A DNA stretch of 64,000 nucleotides from positions 1 through 64,000 of the forward strand of contig JALFOM010000148.1 in the NCBI GenBank assembly GCA_022782265.1, given 5' to 3'. Position 1 is the stretch's first letter. Each line of letters starts with the position of its first letter. Shown here in pieces: positions 27,811 to 35,419 of the stretch. The DNA comes from Clostridiales bacterium. Its GTDB lineage: Bacteria; Bacillota; Clostridia; Oscillospirales; Oscillospiraceae. The translations under genes and the position numbers were made by a program. The notes below the pieces were generated by a model that saw only the letters and a program-made list of their open reading frames with translations, made no database searches and was not told the DNA's origin.

Positions 27811-28332
27811 TTATGCCGGTTTGCCGAGGATTTTTTCCATGACCTTGTACAGCGGCTTATACAGCGTCAGGGTGAACACGAAGTTCCCGGCGCAGTGGAC
27901 CAGGTCAAAGGTGATGCCGCTGACCCAGTAGGACAGGGCCATTGCCCAGCCGCCGATGAAAAGGTAGGGAATGGAGCACAAGGCCCCGAAGCAGAGGCCG
28001 AAGACCCCGGCCAGCACCGCCCAGATCAGGGCGGAGTCGTTTTTGCGCAGCAGCACGGCCGCGATGGCCAGGATGGGCCAGAGATACCAATAGCAAAACC
28101 ACCACATCCCAAAGCCGAACACCAGTCCCTCCAGCATAATGTACACCGCCACGGAGTACAGCACCCGCCAGCCGAAAAAGACGGCGGTGAGGATGATGAT
28201 CAGGGCGTTCATGTTCACGTTGGGCAGGGCCACCAGCGCCATTTTCAGGGCGAACATCAGCGCGCCCATCAGGGCCAGAGCGCAGATGTCCTTTGCATTC
28301 AGCCTACCAGCCGACAGTGAGGGTGATCTCAT
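27811..28332 (-). CDS. ECF transporter S component, probably for a corrinoid
   Basis: A 173-aa membrane protein with five or six helices and the S-component feature ALALMGALMFALKMALVALPNVNMN near the N-terminus. S components bind a vitamin and work with shared ECF ATPases and a T subunit. It lies downstream of a cobalamin riboswitch and a DUF4430 protein, so the substrate is likely cobalamin or a precursor. The start ATG overlaps the upstream gene by 29 bases, suggesting translational coupling. Confidence 0.82.
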   Translation of the reverse strand: MRSPSLSAGRLNAKDICALALMGALMFALKMALVALPNVNMNALIIILTAVFFGWRVLYSVAVYIMLEGLVFGFGMWWFCYWYLWPILAIAAVLLRKNDSALIWAVLAGVFGLCFGALCSIPYLFIGGWAMALSYWVSGITFDLVHCAGNFVFTLTLYKPLYKVMEKILGKPA

Positions 28333-28699
28333 ACTGCTCGCCGTCGGCGATAGGCGTGTCGTCCACGCCGGTCATCAGCATTTCGCCGCCCTTGGTGAAG
28401 CACCACCACTGCTGCTGTTCGCTGTCGGCAGTCTCGCCGTCAACAGCGGTGACAAACAGGCCGTATTCGCTCTCATCGCCCTGGACCAGGCCCTCCTGCT
28501 CCAACGCGCCCCGGAGAAATTCGGCGTCTGTACTGATGGTAAAATCCTTCTGGGTTCCGTCGCCGTGGATGACCTCAACGGTGATGGTCTTGTCTCCCGC
28601 CGCCCCGCCGGGCTTCAGGCAGACAGTGGCGACGATGGCCGCCGCGACCAATACAAGCAGGACGGCCACGGCAATGATTTTTTTCGTTTTTGCGGACAT
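28304..28699 (-). CDS. DUF4430 membrane-anchored protein under B12 control
   Basis: A 131-aa protein: an N-terminal membrane anchor (KKIIAVAVLLVLVAAAIVATV) and an extracytoplasmic DUF4430 domain, the fold seen at the C-terminus of transcobalamin/intrinsic factor. It ends with the characteristic WWCFTKGGEML...YEITLTVGW. The start is the ATG after AAAGGAG, not the track start. Together with the riboswitch and the S component it looks like a surface corrinoid-binding partner for uptake. Direct binding is inferred. Confidence 0.82.
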   Translation of the reverse strand: MSAKTKKIIAVAVLLVLVAAAIVATVCLKPGGAAGDKTITVEVIHGDGTQKDFTISTDAEFLRGALEQEGLVQGDESEYGLFVTAVDGETADSEQQQWWCFTKGGEMLMTGVDDTPIADGEQYEITLTVGW

Positions 28700-28732
28700 A
28701 AAAAATCCTCTCCTTTCTTTTTTCACCGGAAA

Positions 28733-28815
28733 TCGTACAAAGAAAAAGAGAGAACGGGCGCAATGATTCAGGCGCACGCTTACAATTTGACCGGGTGACG
28801 CGGTTCTTTGTACGA
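28733..28815 (-). promoter_or_regulatory. Probable riboswitch expression platform
   Basis: A perfect 12-bp inverted repeat, TCGTACAAAGAA (28733-28744) and TTCTTTGTACGA (28804-28815), spans the RNA between the aptamer and the DUF4430 ribosome-binding site. Formation of this stem probably depends on cobalamin binding. Confidence 0.5.
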
Positions 28816-28930
28816 CACAGCGGACTGTTCCCGCTGCACGGGCAGGTTTTCTGACTTCGGGGGCTTTCGTAAACGCCCCGCTTCACAGTGACGGCCTCGC
28901 GTGGGATTCACACCCACATTCCCCTGTTAA
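28815..28930 (-). ncRNA. Cobalamin (B12) riboswitch aptamer
   Basis: Minus strand carries the conserved elements in order: GGTGTGAATCCCACGCGAGG, GCCGTCACTGTGA, then GAAGTCAGAAAACCTGCC (the B12 box), followed by a CAGCGG-(7)-CCGCTG hairpin that can make the kissing-loop arm. It precedes the DUF4430 and ECF S-component genes and would switch them off when cobalamin is plentiful. Confidence 0.93.
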
Positions 28931-28932
28931 CT

Positions 28933-28961
28933 ATTATAAAAAATAGATCCCGATCCGTTAA
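28933..28961 (-). promoter_or_regulatory. Promoter of the B12 riboswitch transcript
   Basis: Minus strand TATAAT (28933-28938), with TTAACG 17 bases upstream. Transcription would start a few bases before the aptamer. The remaining ~200 bases up to the next gene terminator hold no recognised feature. Confidence 0.6.
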
Positions 28962-29171
28962 TTTAGTAAACACTGAATAAATCGTCTGCGGCGTCTCACG
29001 GTAAATTTGCGCCCTGATTTCGTCACTTTTTCTTGAAATACACAAAGTATTCCTGCGAAAAAGTGCCATCATCAGAACACAAATTTTCTCGCGATCCGCT
29101 CTTGCCGATTGATTCATCGTTTACTTTGCTTGCGAAGAGAGAGTATACCATATTATTTACTTCTTTTCAAG

Positions 29172-29200
29172 AAAAAACACGGCGGCCAGAGGGCCGCCGC
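29172..29200 (-). terminator. Terminator of the envelope operon
   Basis: GCGGCGGCC-ctct-GGCCGCCGTG stem followed by TTTTTTC on the minus strand, just past the Lgt-like gene. Confidence 0.88.
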
Positions 29201-29209
29201 GAAAATATT

Positions 29210-30214
29210 TTATGCTCTTTCGTATAGATCCGCGCAGACGGTGCGGTACATGCGGTTGACGATGAAGGCCATCAAAAACAGGATCACCGACATGGCGCTG
29301 TAGCAGATCAGATACATATTGCCGAAACGCTGCACCAGATACTCGAAAACGCCGGTGCCGGCCACGGTCAGGAAGAAGCCTACCCACATGACCCAGTGGT
29401 AGCCGTGACGGCCGTTGGCTTTCACGGAGCGGACGCTGTAAACGATGAAAACCACCAGAATGATCACGGCGCAGAGGATCTGGGTCAGGCTGATGAAGCC
29501 GTTGAAGGGCAGGTAGCTGGAGTCGTAGCGGGTGCTGTCCAGCACCACCTCCACGGCGTCGTAGTACACAAGGAACATCAGGGCCACATGGCCGTCTCTG
29601 GGGTAATCGTTTTTCATGGGATAGCGGCGGCGGCGGAAGAAAAAGCGCATCAGGATCCAGAACAGCACCAGCATCACCAGAAACTGGATGAAGAAGGTGG
29701 CAAAGCGGTATTCGGTGCCGCCGTTTGCGGTGGGGATGCCGGAGGCCAGGGGCAGGTGCTGCAGCAGCGGCGTGTTGACCACGATCTTGCTGCGGCAGGA
29801 GGTGTTGAACAGGGCGCTGAGCCGGATAAAGGCGATGCACAGCGCGGCGCCGGGGGCCAGACAGTCAAACAGGCGGCCAAGATTCTGGGTAAAGCCCAAC
29901 TTCTTTACCAGCAGCCCCGCCAGCATGGTGCCGAAAATGGCGCCGTGGAGGAAATAGTCCCCCTGGGAGTAGTCCAGCATGGCGCTCATAAAGCCGGCGT
30001 ACTGCTCGTCATGGCAGTACCAGTGGATCAGACGGGCAAGGACCACGGAGAAAAACAGCGCCAGGGGCAGCAGCAGCCAGAGGGCGGAGCCCCGCCCGCC
30101 GTGGGAGGTATACAGGGCGTAGGTCAGGGCAAAGCAGGCGGCGATACCCAGAAAGATGATCACGGAGCTCCAATAGATAAAGGTGTCTCCGATGCAGACA
30201 GCGATCTGATTCAT
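29210..30214 (-). CDS. Lgt-family (prolipoprotein diacylglyceryl transferase-like) membrane protein
   Basis: A 334-aa protein with about eight helices that resembles Lgt in layout: DYFLHGAIFGTMLAG and LAPGAALCIAFIRLSALFN lie where Lgt has its substrate-binding His and Gly-Arg motifs. The canonical GRxGNFxNxE signature is altered, so it may transfer a different lipid or lack Lgt activity. Its start overlaps the stop of the phosphodiester glycosidase gene (ATGA), and with the serine hydrolase it forms a three-gene envelope operon. Confidence 0.7.
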   Translation of the reverse strand: MNQIAVCIGDTFIYWSSVIIFLGIAACFALTYALYTSHGGRGSALWLLLPLALFFSVVLARLIHWYCHDEQYAGFMSAMLDYSQGDYFLHGAIFGTMLAGLLVKKLGFTQNLGRLFDCLAPGAALCIAFIRLSALFNTSCRSKIVVNTPLLQHLPLASGIPTANGGTEYRFATFFIQFLVMLVLFWILMRFFFRRRRYPMKNDYPRDGHVALMFLVYYDAVEVVLDSTRYDSSYLPFNGFISLTQILCAVIILVVFIVYSVRSVKANGRHGYHWVMWVGFFLTVAGTGVFEYLVQRFGNMYLICYSAMSVILFLMAFIVNRMYRTVCADLYERA

Positions 30215-31632
30215 GAGGACGCCTCCTCTCCCGGAATGGCCGTGGCAAAGTAGATGATATCGGTCATAATGCGCTCGTTGCCCCAGTCAGGGCGGTTGAA
30301 GGTCTCCCCGTTCATCACGATGGTGGCGGTCTGGCCTCCGTCCAGGGCATAGGCGTTGGGCACACCCTTGGCGTAGATCAGATCGGCCGCCTGATTGATG
30401 GTGACCCGGTTTTTGTACACGCCCTCCTCGTTGATGGACATCAGCAGGTAATGCAGCTTGTCCACCTGGCCGATGGCGGCGCGGGAATAATGGATATCCA
30501 CCTCGCCCACCAGATAGGTGTTGGTGGTCTTTTTCTCCCCGTTTTCCACTAAAATGGGGCCGAAGGAGACGGAGAAAACAATGTCGTTATCCTGAACGAA
30601 CTTTTTCACTTCGTCCTCGGTGTTCAGCTCTCCCACATGGGTGAAGATCATGTCGCCGGAGGCGGTGAAGAAGCAGCTCTCCAGACTTCTGGGGTTGAAG
30701 CGGTAAAGCTGCCGCTGATAGATGGTGATGCCGCAGGAGCGGTGGCCGTAGAAGTCGCCGTTAATGGCCACCACAGCGTTGGCGTTCTGGGCCATCTGGG
30801 TGGGGTACATGTAGACGCTGGAGCCGTAGGTGTTATCCGACAGCGCCCGGCGCAGCTGGGAGCCGTGGGCGATCTTCACCTCCACAAAGGAGCAAGCGGA
30901 GTTGTTGATGGCCTCCTTCCAGGCGATCACCAGGATGGTCTCGTCGCAGTAGTACTCGATCTCCGAGCCCTCCATCAGCACGATATCCGGGTTCCAGATC
31001 AGCTCCTGCCCCTCCAGCAGCTCAGCAGCGGAGTCCACCACGGCCTGTACCACCGCGGGGTCGGTGGTGGAGCCGAATTTGCTCTGGTCGGGCTTGGGGG
31101 CCACAAGGTCGCTCTCGGGGATGGTGTAGATCTTTTTGATATAGGCCACGTTTTCCAGCGCGTCGCTGGCGGAGTTGTTCATAAACACGTCCAGCTTGCC
31201 CACCAGGTCCAGCCGGTTCTCCGTGGTGCTGCCGGTGTTGGTGCCGGTGCCCGGGTGGACGTTCACCAGCGCCCAGACCAGGGCAAGAATGGAGAGGACG
31301 ATCAAAATCAGATAGCCAAAGGAAAAAGCGGGGCGGACAGGGGTGGCCTCCCGGGGCGGCTGGGGCCTGGACCGGGCGTCCCGCTCTTTCGGCCGCTCCG
31401 GCGCCTGCCGGGCTTCCCGGCGGGGCGCAGGCTGGGGCGCACGCTCCTTAGACCGCTCTGTACGCGGCTCCGGCCGGCTCTCCCGCCGGGGGCTGCGCTC
31501 CTGTGCGGCGGGGGCGGCGCTCTCCCTGCGCCGGGACGGGGCGCTTTCCGCGGCCCGGGTCTCCTGCTCCTGCTGCTCCGAAAATTCCCGAAGGATGGCG
31601 TCAATATCCGCGTCGCTGATTCTGTTGCTCAT
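30211..31632 (-). CDS. Membrane-anchored phosphodiester glycosidase (NAGPA domain)
   Basis: A 473-aa protein: an Arg/Pro/Glu-rich disordered N-terminus (~100 aa), one membrane helix (FGYLILIVLSILALVWALVNV) and an outside NAGPA/phosphodiester glycosidase domain with VAINGDFYG and NAYALDGGQTATIV. Such enzymes remove sugar from phosphodiester-linked glycans, for example in cell-wall or teichoic-acid-like polymers. Operon neighbours (serine hydrolase, Lgt-like protein) place it in envelope maintenance. Confidence 0.85.
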   Translation of the reverse strand: MSNRISDADIDAILREFSEQQEQETRAAESAPSRRRESAAPAAQERSPRRESRPEPRTERSKERAPQPAPRREARQAPERPKERDARSRPQPPREATPVRPAFSFGYLILIVLSILALVWALVNVHPGTGTNTGSTTENRLDLVGKLDVFMNNSASDALENVAYIKKIYTIPESDLVAPKPDQSKFGSTTDPAVVQAVVDSAAELLEGQELIWNPDIVLMEGSEIEYYCDETILVIAWKEAINNSACSFVEVKIAHGSQLRRALSDNTYGSSVYMYPTQMAQNANAVVAINGDFYGHRSCGITIYQRQLYRFNPRSLESCFFTASGDMIFTHVGELNTEDEVKKFVQDNDIVFSVSFGPILVENGEKKTTNTYLVGEVDIHYSRAAIGQVDKLHYLLMSINEEGVYKNRVTINQAADLIYAKGVPNAYALDGGQTATIVMNGETFNRPDWGNERIMTDIIYFATAIPGEEASS

Positions 31633-31646
31633 TGAGACGCCTCCTT

Positions 31647-33326
31647 TCAGTAGGCCGCTCCGCCGCAGAGGGCGTTGAGCATGGGCGTGTTGGTGACGAT
31701 GCGCCAGCCGCCGGCGCTGTAGCTCAGCTCCAGCTCAAGGCCGGTGGTGGTATAGTAGTCCTCCACATGGGAGAGCAGGGAAGCCACCGCGCTGGAATAG
31801 GCCGAATCCGTCACGCTGGGCAGATAGTTGTTGTTTTCATCATAGAGCTGATCTCTGGGCAGGGACTGGACCAGCTGGTTCAGGGCGGCTTCGGTGGCGT
31901 CCTTCAGATCGGCCTCCAGGGCGGTGACGTCCAGATGGGTCAGCAGAACCTGCTGACTGGCGTTGAGGCCGTTTTTGACGCAGTCGCCGTAGAGCTTATA
32001 GGAATAGCTCTGGCGCAGAGCCTGATAAATCTGCTGCCCGGCCTCGCTGCCCGGCTTGTTTTCCAGACCCAGGCTGGTGTAGTCGCTGAGACAGGCATAG
32101 GCGCTCTGGTAATCGCCGGCGATGACCGAGTCAAAAAATTCCGTCACCGTCTCCTGCGGGTTGCCGGCAGGCGCCGTCACCACGGTGCCCAGACTGGGGG
32201 CCACGACCGCAAGGATCAGCGCCATACCGCTGAAAATCAGGGCGAGAACAGCCCAGGAGAGCCTGAGCTTCCCCTTCTTTGCCCAGCGCAGAGCAGCAGC
32301 CAGCACCACCGCCATCAGGGCGATGATCAAAGCGATCAGGACGATCATTCCGGCGCTGCCTCCTTTGTCGGAAAGAATGATGGATGTGGGCCCGTCGGCG
32401 CCGCCGATGACGCCCACAGAGAAATCGGAGCCGTCAGCCTGCGTCTCCTGCACGGAAGTATTGTTCTCCAGAGACTGGATCGCCTCCTCCTCCGCCTGCC
32501 GGGCCTCCTCCTCACGCCGCAGGGCTGTGTGGTACTGGGTGTAGTCGCACATGAGGGAGCAGAAATCCGTCATGGTCACATAGGGGTCCTTGATGGTATC
32601 GGTAAAGAGGACGATGAGAATGGGGTCGTCGGTGTAGCAGATGGCACAGTCGTTCATGTACAGGTGCCAGCCCTCCACCAGATAGCCGTACTTATGGGCG
32701 ATCTCATAGTCCTGCTGGTGGAATTTGAAATAGTTCTCCGGCTCGGCCCGGAGCATGGTGTCGATCAGCCGGGGAAAATTCTCCTGGTTTTCGTAAAGGG
32801 TTTTCAGACAGTGGATCATCTGCTCGCTGGTGAAGTAGTTGTTCACCCAGTACATGTCGTCCACGGTCTCCGGATCCACGCCCATGTAAGGGCAGATCAG
32901 CTCCCGGTAGGTGCGGTAGCTGCCGGTGGCCTTCCACAGAATCTCCGCCATCTGGTTGTCGGAGTTGATGATGCTCCACTCCAGAAGCTTGGAATAGGCG
33001 ATGCCGCCGAACTTGGTGTCCCAGTCGATTTCACCCCTGGCCACCTTCTCGGTGTACAGCATGTTCAGGGGGACCTTGAACATACTGCCGGTGATCATAT
33101 ATTCGTCACCCCGGTGGTAATGCTCCTCACCGGTGACGGTGTTGTAGTAACCGAAGGCCACAAGATCCGGGTCCGTGCCGTGTTCGGCCATGAAGGCCTC
33201 CACCACCTCTTCCCAGGTCTTGTCCCGGAAGCGTTCGTCGCCCTCCTCCGCAAAGGCGGTGGGGAGCAGACTCAGCAGAATACAGAGCGCCGCCGCAAGG
33301 CAGAGCAGTTTTTTCATCAGCTTCAT
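31647..33326 (-). CDS. Serine hydrolase (class A beta-lactamase-like) with membrane and C-terminal domains
   Basis: A 559-aa exported protein. A signal peptide (LLCLAAALCILLSLLPTAFA) precedes a penicillin-recognising domain with SMFK (active Ser81), SDN (122) and KYG (212, in place of KTG). After it come a short GGADGPTSI motif (308-316) identical to one of sodium-pumping decarboxylase beta subunits, two membrane helices, and an outside NTF2-like tail. The altered third motif makes true beta-lactamase activity uncertain; a D,D-peptidase or sensor role is possible. First gene of the envelope operon; the start is chosen at MKLMKK. Confidence 0.82.
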   Translation of the reverse strand: MKLMKKLLCLAAALCILLSLLPTAFAEEGDERFRDKTWEEVVEAFMAEHGTDPDLVAFGYYNTVTGEEHYHRGDEYMITGSMFKVPLNMLYTEKVARGEIDWDTKFGGIAYSKLLEWSIINSDNQMAEILWKATGSYRTYRELICPYMGVDPETVDDMYWVNNYFTSEQMIHCLKTLYENQENFPRLIDTMLRAEPENYFKFHQQDYEIAHKYGYLVEGWHLYMNDCAICYTDDPILIVLFTDTIKDPYVTMTDFCSLMCDYTQYHTALRREEEARQAEEEAIQSLENNTSVQETQADGSDFSVGVIGGADGPTSIILSDKGGSAGMIVLIALIIALMAVVLAAALRWAKKGKLRLSWAVLALIFSGMALILAVVAPSLGTVVTAPAGNPQETVTEFFDSVIAGDYQSAYACLSDYTSLGLENKPGSEAGQQIYQALRQSYSYKLYGDCVKNGLNASQQVLLTHLDVTALEADLKDATEAALNQLVQSLPRDQLYDENNNYLPSVTDSAYSSAVASLLSHVEDYYTTTGLELELSYSAGGWRIVTNTPMLNALCGGAAY

Positions 33327-33486
33327 ATCATTTCCGTCCTGCTTATCGTTAAACAAAACTATTTTATCATCATACGGCATATTTTCAAGAGAAATTTCAT
33401 CTCTCAAGAAAATTTAAGTCCGGCGGTTTTCCTGAAAATTTTCCCCCGGATTGGGTATAACATAATAAGAAAGGGAGGAACAGACG

Positions 33487-34026
33487 ATGAATATACCCAA
33501 CCTGATCAGCGCCGCAAGGATCCTCCTTGTGCCGCTGTTTGTGAGCTACTACCTGGACGGGAAGGTGACCGCCGCCATGGGCGTGGTGCTGCTGGCGGCG
33601 GCCTCGGACGTGCTGGACGGGGCCATTGCCCGCCGCTTCAACATGGTCACCAAGCTGGGCAAGATCCTGGACCCGGTGGCGGACAAGCTGATGCAGGCGG
33701 CCATGATGCTCTGCGCCGCCCTGGAGACCCCGGCGGTCTGGCTGCTGCTGGGCCTGCATGTACTGCGGGAGGCGGTACTGTCCATGACCGGACTGCATGT
33801 CATCCTGGTCACAGGGCAGGTACACAGCGCCAAATGGTACGGCAAGCTGTGTACGGCCCTGATCTACGCCTGCATGGGGGCGCTGCTGCTCTTCCCGCGG
33901 ATGCCGGAGCACACCGCCTCGGTGCTGGTGCTGTGCTGCATCGTGCCCGTCTCCGCCTGCCTGGTGATGTATCTGGGCAACTTCCTGCGCATCCTGCGGG
34001 AGTACGACGAGGGGCGCAGCGCTTAG
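33487..34026 (+). CDS. CDP-alcohol phosphatidyltransferase (PgsA-like)
   Basis: A 179-aa membrane enzyme with the family signature DVLDGAIARRFNMVTKLGKILDPVADK near residue 37, matching DGxxAR(x)8GxxxDxxxD. It likely transfers a phosphatidyl group from CDP-diacylglycerol to glycerol-3-phosphate or another alcohol for phospholipid synthesis. AGGGAGGA precedes the ATG. It is a single gene. Confidence 0.88.
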   Translation: MNIPNLISAARILLVPLFVSYYLDGKVTAAMGVVLLAAASDVLDGAIARRFNMVTKLGKILDPVADKLMQAAMMLCAALETPAVWLLLGLHVLREAVLSMTGLHVILVTGQVHSAKWYGKLCTALIYACMGALLLFPRMPEHTASVLVLCCIVPVSACLVMYLGNFLRILREYDEGRSA

Positions 34027-34029
34027 CGG

Positions 34030-34272
34030 TCAGCCCAGGCCCAGAAGCCAGAGCACGTCGGTGTCAAGGGCCCGGGCATAGTATTCCAGCTCGAAATCCG
34101 GCACTACCCGCAGCCCGGTCTCGACCCGGCTGATGACCTTCTGGTTCAGCTCCAGACCCAGAAGCTGGAGCCTGGCGGACAGCTGCTCCTGCGACAGCTT
34201 CAGCGCCTCTCTCCGCTGCCTGATCCGCTCGCCGGAGACATTGCACAGACCATTATGCTTGTATAGTTTCAT
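34030..34272 (-). CDS. XRE-family helix-turn-helix regulator
   Basis: An 80-aa DNA-binding protein with a XRE helix-turn-helix (RIRQRREALKLSQEQLSARLQLLGLELNQKVISRVE). It has no effector domain. It is divergent from a 58-aa zinc-ribbon protein; a pair of AAAGATGAsTAA direct repeats in the shared region may be its operators. Confidence 0.8.
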   Translation of the reverse strand: MKLYKHNGLCNVSGERIRQRREALKLSQEQLSARLQLLGLELNQKVISRVETGLRVVPDFELEYYARALDTDVLWLLGLG

Positions 34273-34289
34273 CCTGGCAAACCTACCTT

Positions 34290-34356
34290 AAAGATGAGTA
34301 ATTATGGTTTGACAGTATCATTAGAATTATGCTAATATTATCCCAAAGATGACTAA
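34290..34356. promoter_or_regulatory. Promoter of the small zinc-ribbon gene flanked by direct repeats
   Basis: Plus strand TTGACA (34309-34314), 18-base spacer, TAATAT (34333-34338). The same 12-mer AAAGATGAsTAA occurs before it (34290-34301, G form) and after it (34345-34356, C form), 55 bp apart. These are likely regulator sites. Confidence 0.6.
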
Positions 34357-34370
34357 AAGGAGAAACCAAG

Positions 34371-34547
34371 ATGGCTGAATTTTGCCTGACGTGCCTGAAC
34401 AAAATCAGCGGCACAAGCTATACGGAGGCAGACTTTCTCCTGTCCCGGGAAGTGGATCTCTGCGAAAACTGCGGGAAGATGGTCCCGGTTGTGGTCCGCA
34501 GGCGGACACGTTTACCGAAAATTCCTTTTGGAAGAAAAAAGGCATGA
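34371..34547 (+). CDS. Small two-CxxC zinc-ribbon protein
   Basis: A 58-aa ORF missing from the track: an N-terminal CLTC, then CENC about 23 residues later, and a basic tail ending RLPKIPFGRKKA. The two CxxC pairs look like a zinc ribbon, as in small nucleic-acid-binding or adaptor proteins. AAAAGGAG precedes the ATG, a promoter lies upstream and a strong terminator follows directly, so expression is likely. Function unknown. Confidence 0.7.
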   Translation: MAEFCLTCLNKISGTSYTEADFLLSREVDLCENCGKMVPVVVRRRTRLPKIPFGRKKA

Positions 34548-34550
34548 AAA

Positions 34551-34590
34551 AGCTGTTGTCCTGCCGGAAGGAGGACAACAGCTTATTTTC
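34551..34590. terminator. Terminator after zinc-ribbon gene
   Basis: AGCTGTTGTCCT-(9)-AGGACAACAGCT stem followed by TATTTTCGTTTT on the plus strand. Confidence 0.88.
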
Positions 34591-34615
34591 GTTTTGCAGG
34601 GGACAGCATGGAGCC

Positions 34616-35068
34616 TTAAAGCTTGCGGGAGAAATAGAACTTGGCGCCGCCCATCAGCAGGGACAGGGCCAGCACACAGCTGATGCAGGAGATAAACACC
34701 GTCACATTGAAATAGCCCAGAATAATGGCGGCGGGCACCATAAGCAGAAGAAACAGTGTCGCGCCGGTGCTCTTGCCCATGACGGCGATCTGCCGGCTGC
34801 GCTCATCCGTCTCCTTGATGTACTGCTTTTTCATGGCTTTTTCGTTTCGCAGGGCGCGCAGATTCAGGATCAGCCCCACAATGAACAGGGCCATGACGCC
34901 GAAGGCTGCCCCGGCGATAAAGCCGTTATAAAAACTGTGCCATCTCTCGTCTGCGCCCACCGGGCTGACAATGCCGGTAAAGGCCAGAACCTGTATGGCC
35001 AGCAGCGCCAGTGCGCCGATGCCGTAAAGAATGTTGTGTATTTTCAGCTTTTCACGATAGTTTTCCAT
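34616..35068 (-). CDS. Membrane protein of unknown function, paired with XRE regulator
   Basis: A 150-aa protein with four membrane helices and a charged cytoplasmic loop in the middle (LRNEKAMKKQYIKETDERSRQIAV). The ETDER stretch is common in small Firmicute membrane proteins encoded beside XRE regulators. The start is the ATG after GAAGGAG. It lies 15 bases after the regulator in one operon. Function unknown. Confidence 0.72.
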   Translation of the reverse strand: MENYREKLKIHNILYGIGALALLAIQVLAFTGIVSPVGADERWHSFYNGFIAGAAFGVMALFIVGLILNLRALRNEKAMKKQYIKETDERSRQIAVMGKSTGATLFLLLMVPAAIILGYFNVTVFISCISCVLALSLLMGGAKFYFSRKL

Positions 35069-35083
35069 AGTAAACTCCTTCAA

Positions 35084-35287
35084 TCATTCATCCAAGTCGG
35101 AAAAATCAAATACCTCTTCAATACTCAGCCCGAAATAATGGGCAATCTTGTAGGCCAGGGGCAGGGAAGCGGTATACTTTCCCACCTCAATGGAGGTGAT
35201 GGTCTGCCGGGTGGTACCTACCGCATCGGCCAGCTCCTCCTGGGATAATTTCCGCTGCTTTCTCAGCTCGCGTATTCTGGTTTTCAT
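35084..35287 (-). CDS. Small XRE-type regulator
   Basis: A 67-aa DNA-binding protein, mostly helix-turn-helix (RELRKQRKLSQEELADAVGTTRQTITSIEVGKY). It heads a two-gene operon with the membrane protein. Three CTTTGC repeats at exact 23-bp spacing cover its promoter, indicating autorepression by side-by-side binding. Confidence 0.88.
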   Translation of the reverse strand: MKTRIRELRKQRKLSQEELADAVGTTRQTITSIEVGKYTASLPLAYKIAHYFGLSIEEVFDFSDLDE

Positions 35288-35320
35288 CTTTGTACTCCAT
35301 TTCCAAAAATGCTAAGTTAA

Positions 35321-35372
35321 CTTTGCGAATTTAGTATAGCAAGCTTTGCATAAAATGTCAAGCAAACTTTGC
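35321..35372 (-). promoter_or_regulatory. XRE promoter with three 23-bp-spaced operator repeats
   Basis: Minus strand promoter TTGACA (35356-35361), 17-base spacer, TATACT (35333-35338). The word CTTTGC (GCAAAG on the coding strand) occurs at 35321, 35344 and 35367, exactly 23 bp apart: upstream of -35, inside the spacer, and at the start site. Confidence 0.75.
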
Positions 35373-35419
35373 AAAATAAATGAAAAAATTTCGGCAGCTT
35401 TATGTGCTGCCGCAGAGCC

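Noticed and set aside
31647-33326. Sodium-pumping decarboxylase beta subunit
   Set aside because: Only the GGADGPTSI motif is shared; the rest is a beta-lactamase-like domain with two membrane helices.
31632-34133. 833-aa plus-strand ORF
   Set aside because: Runs antisense through the serine hydrolase and out of frame through the PgsA-like gene; no recognisable domain.
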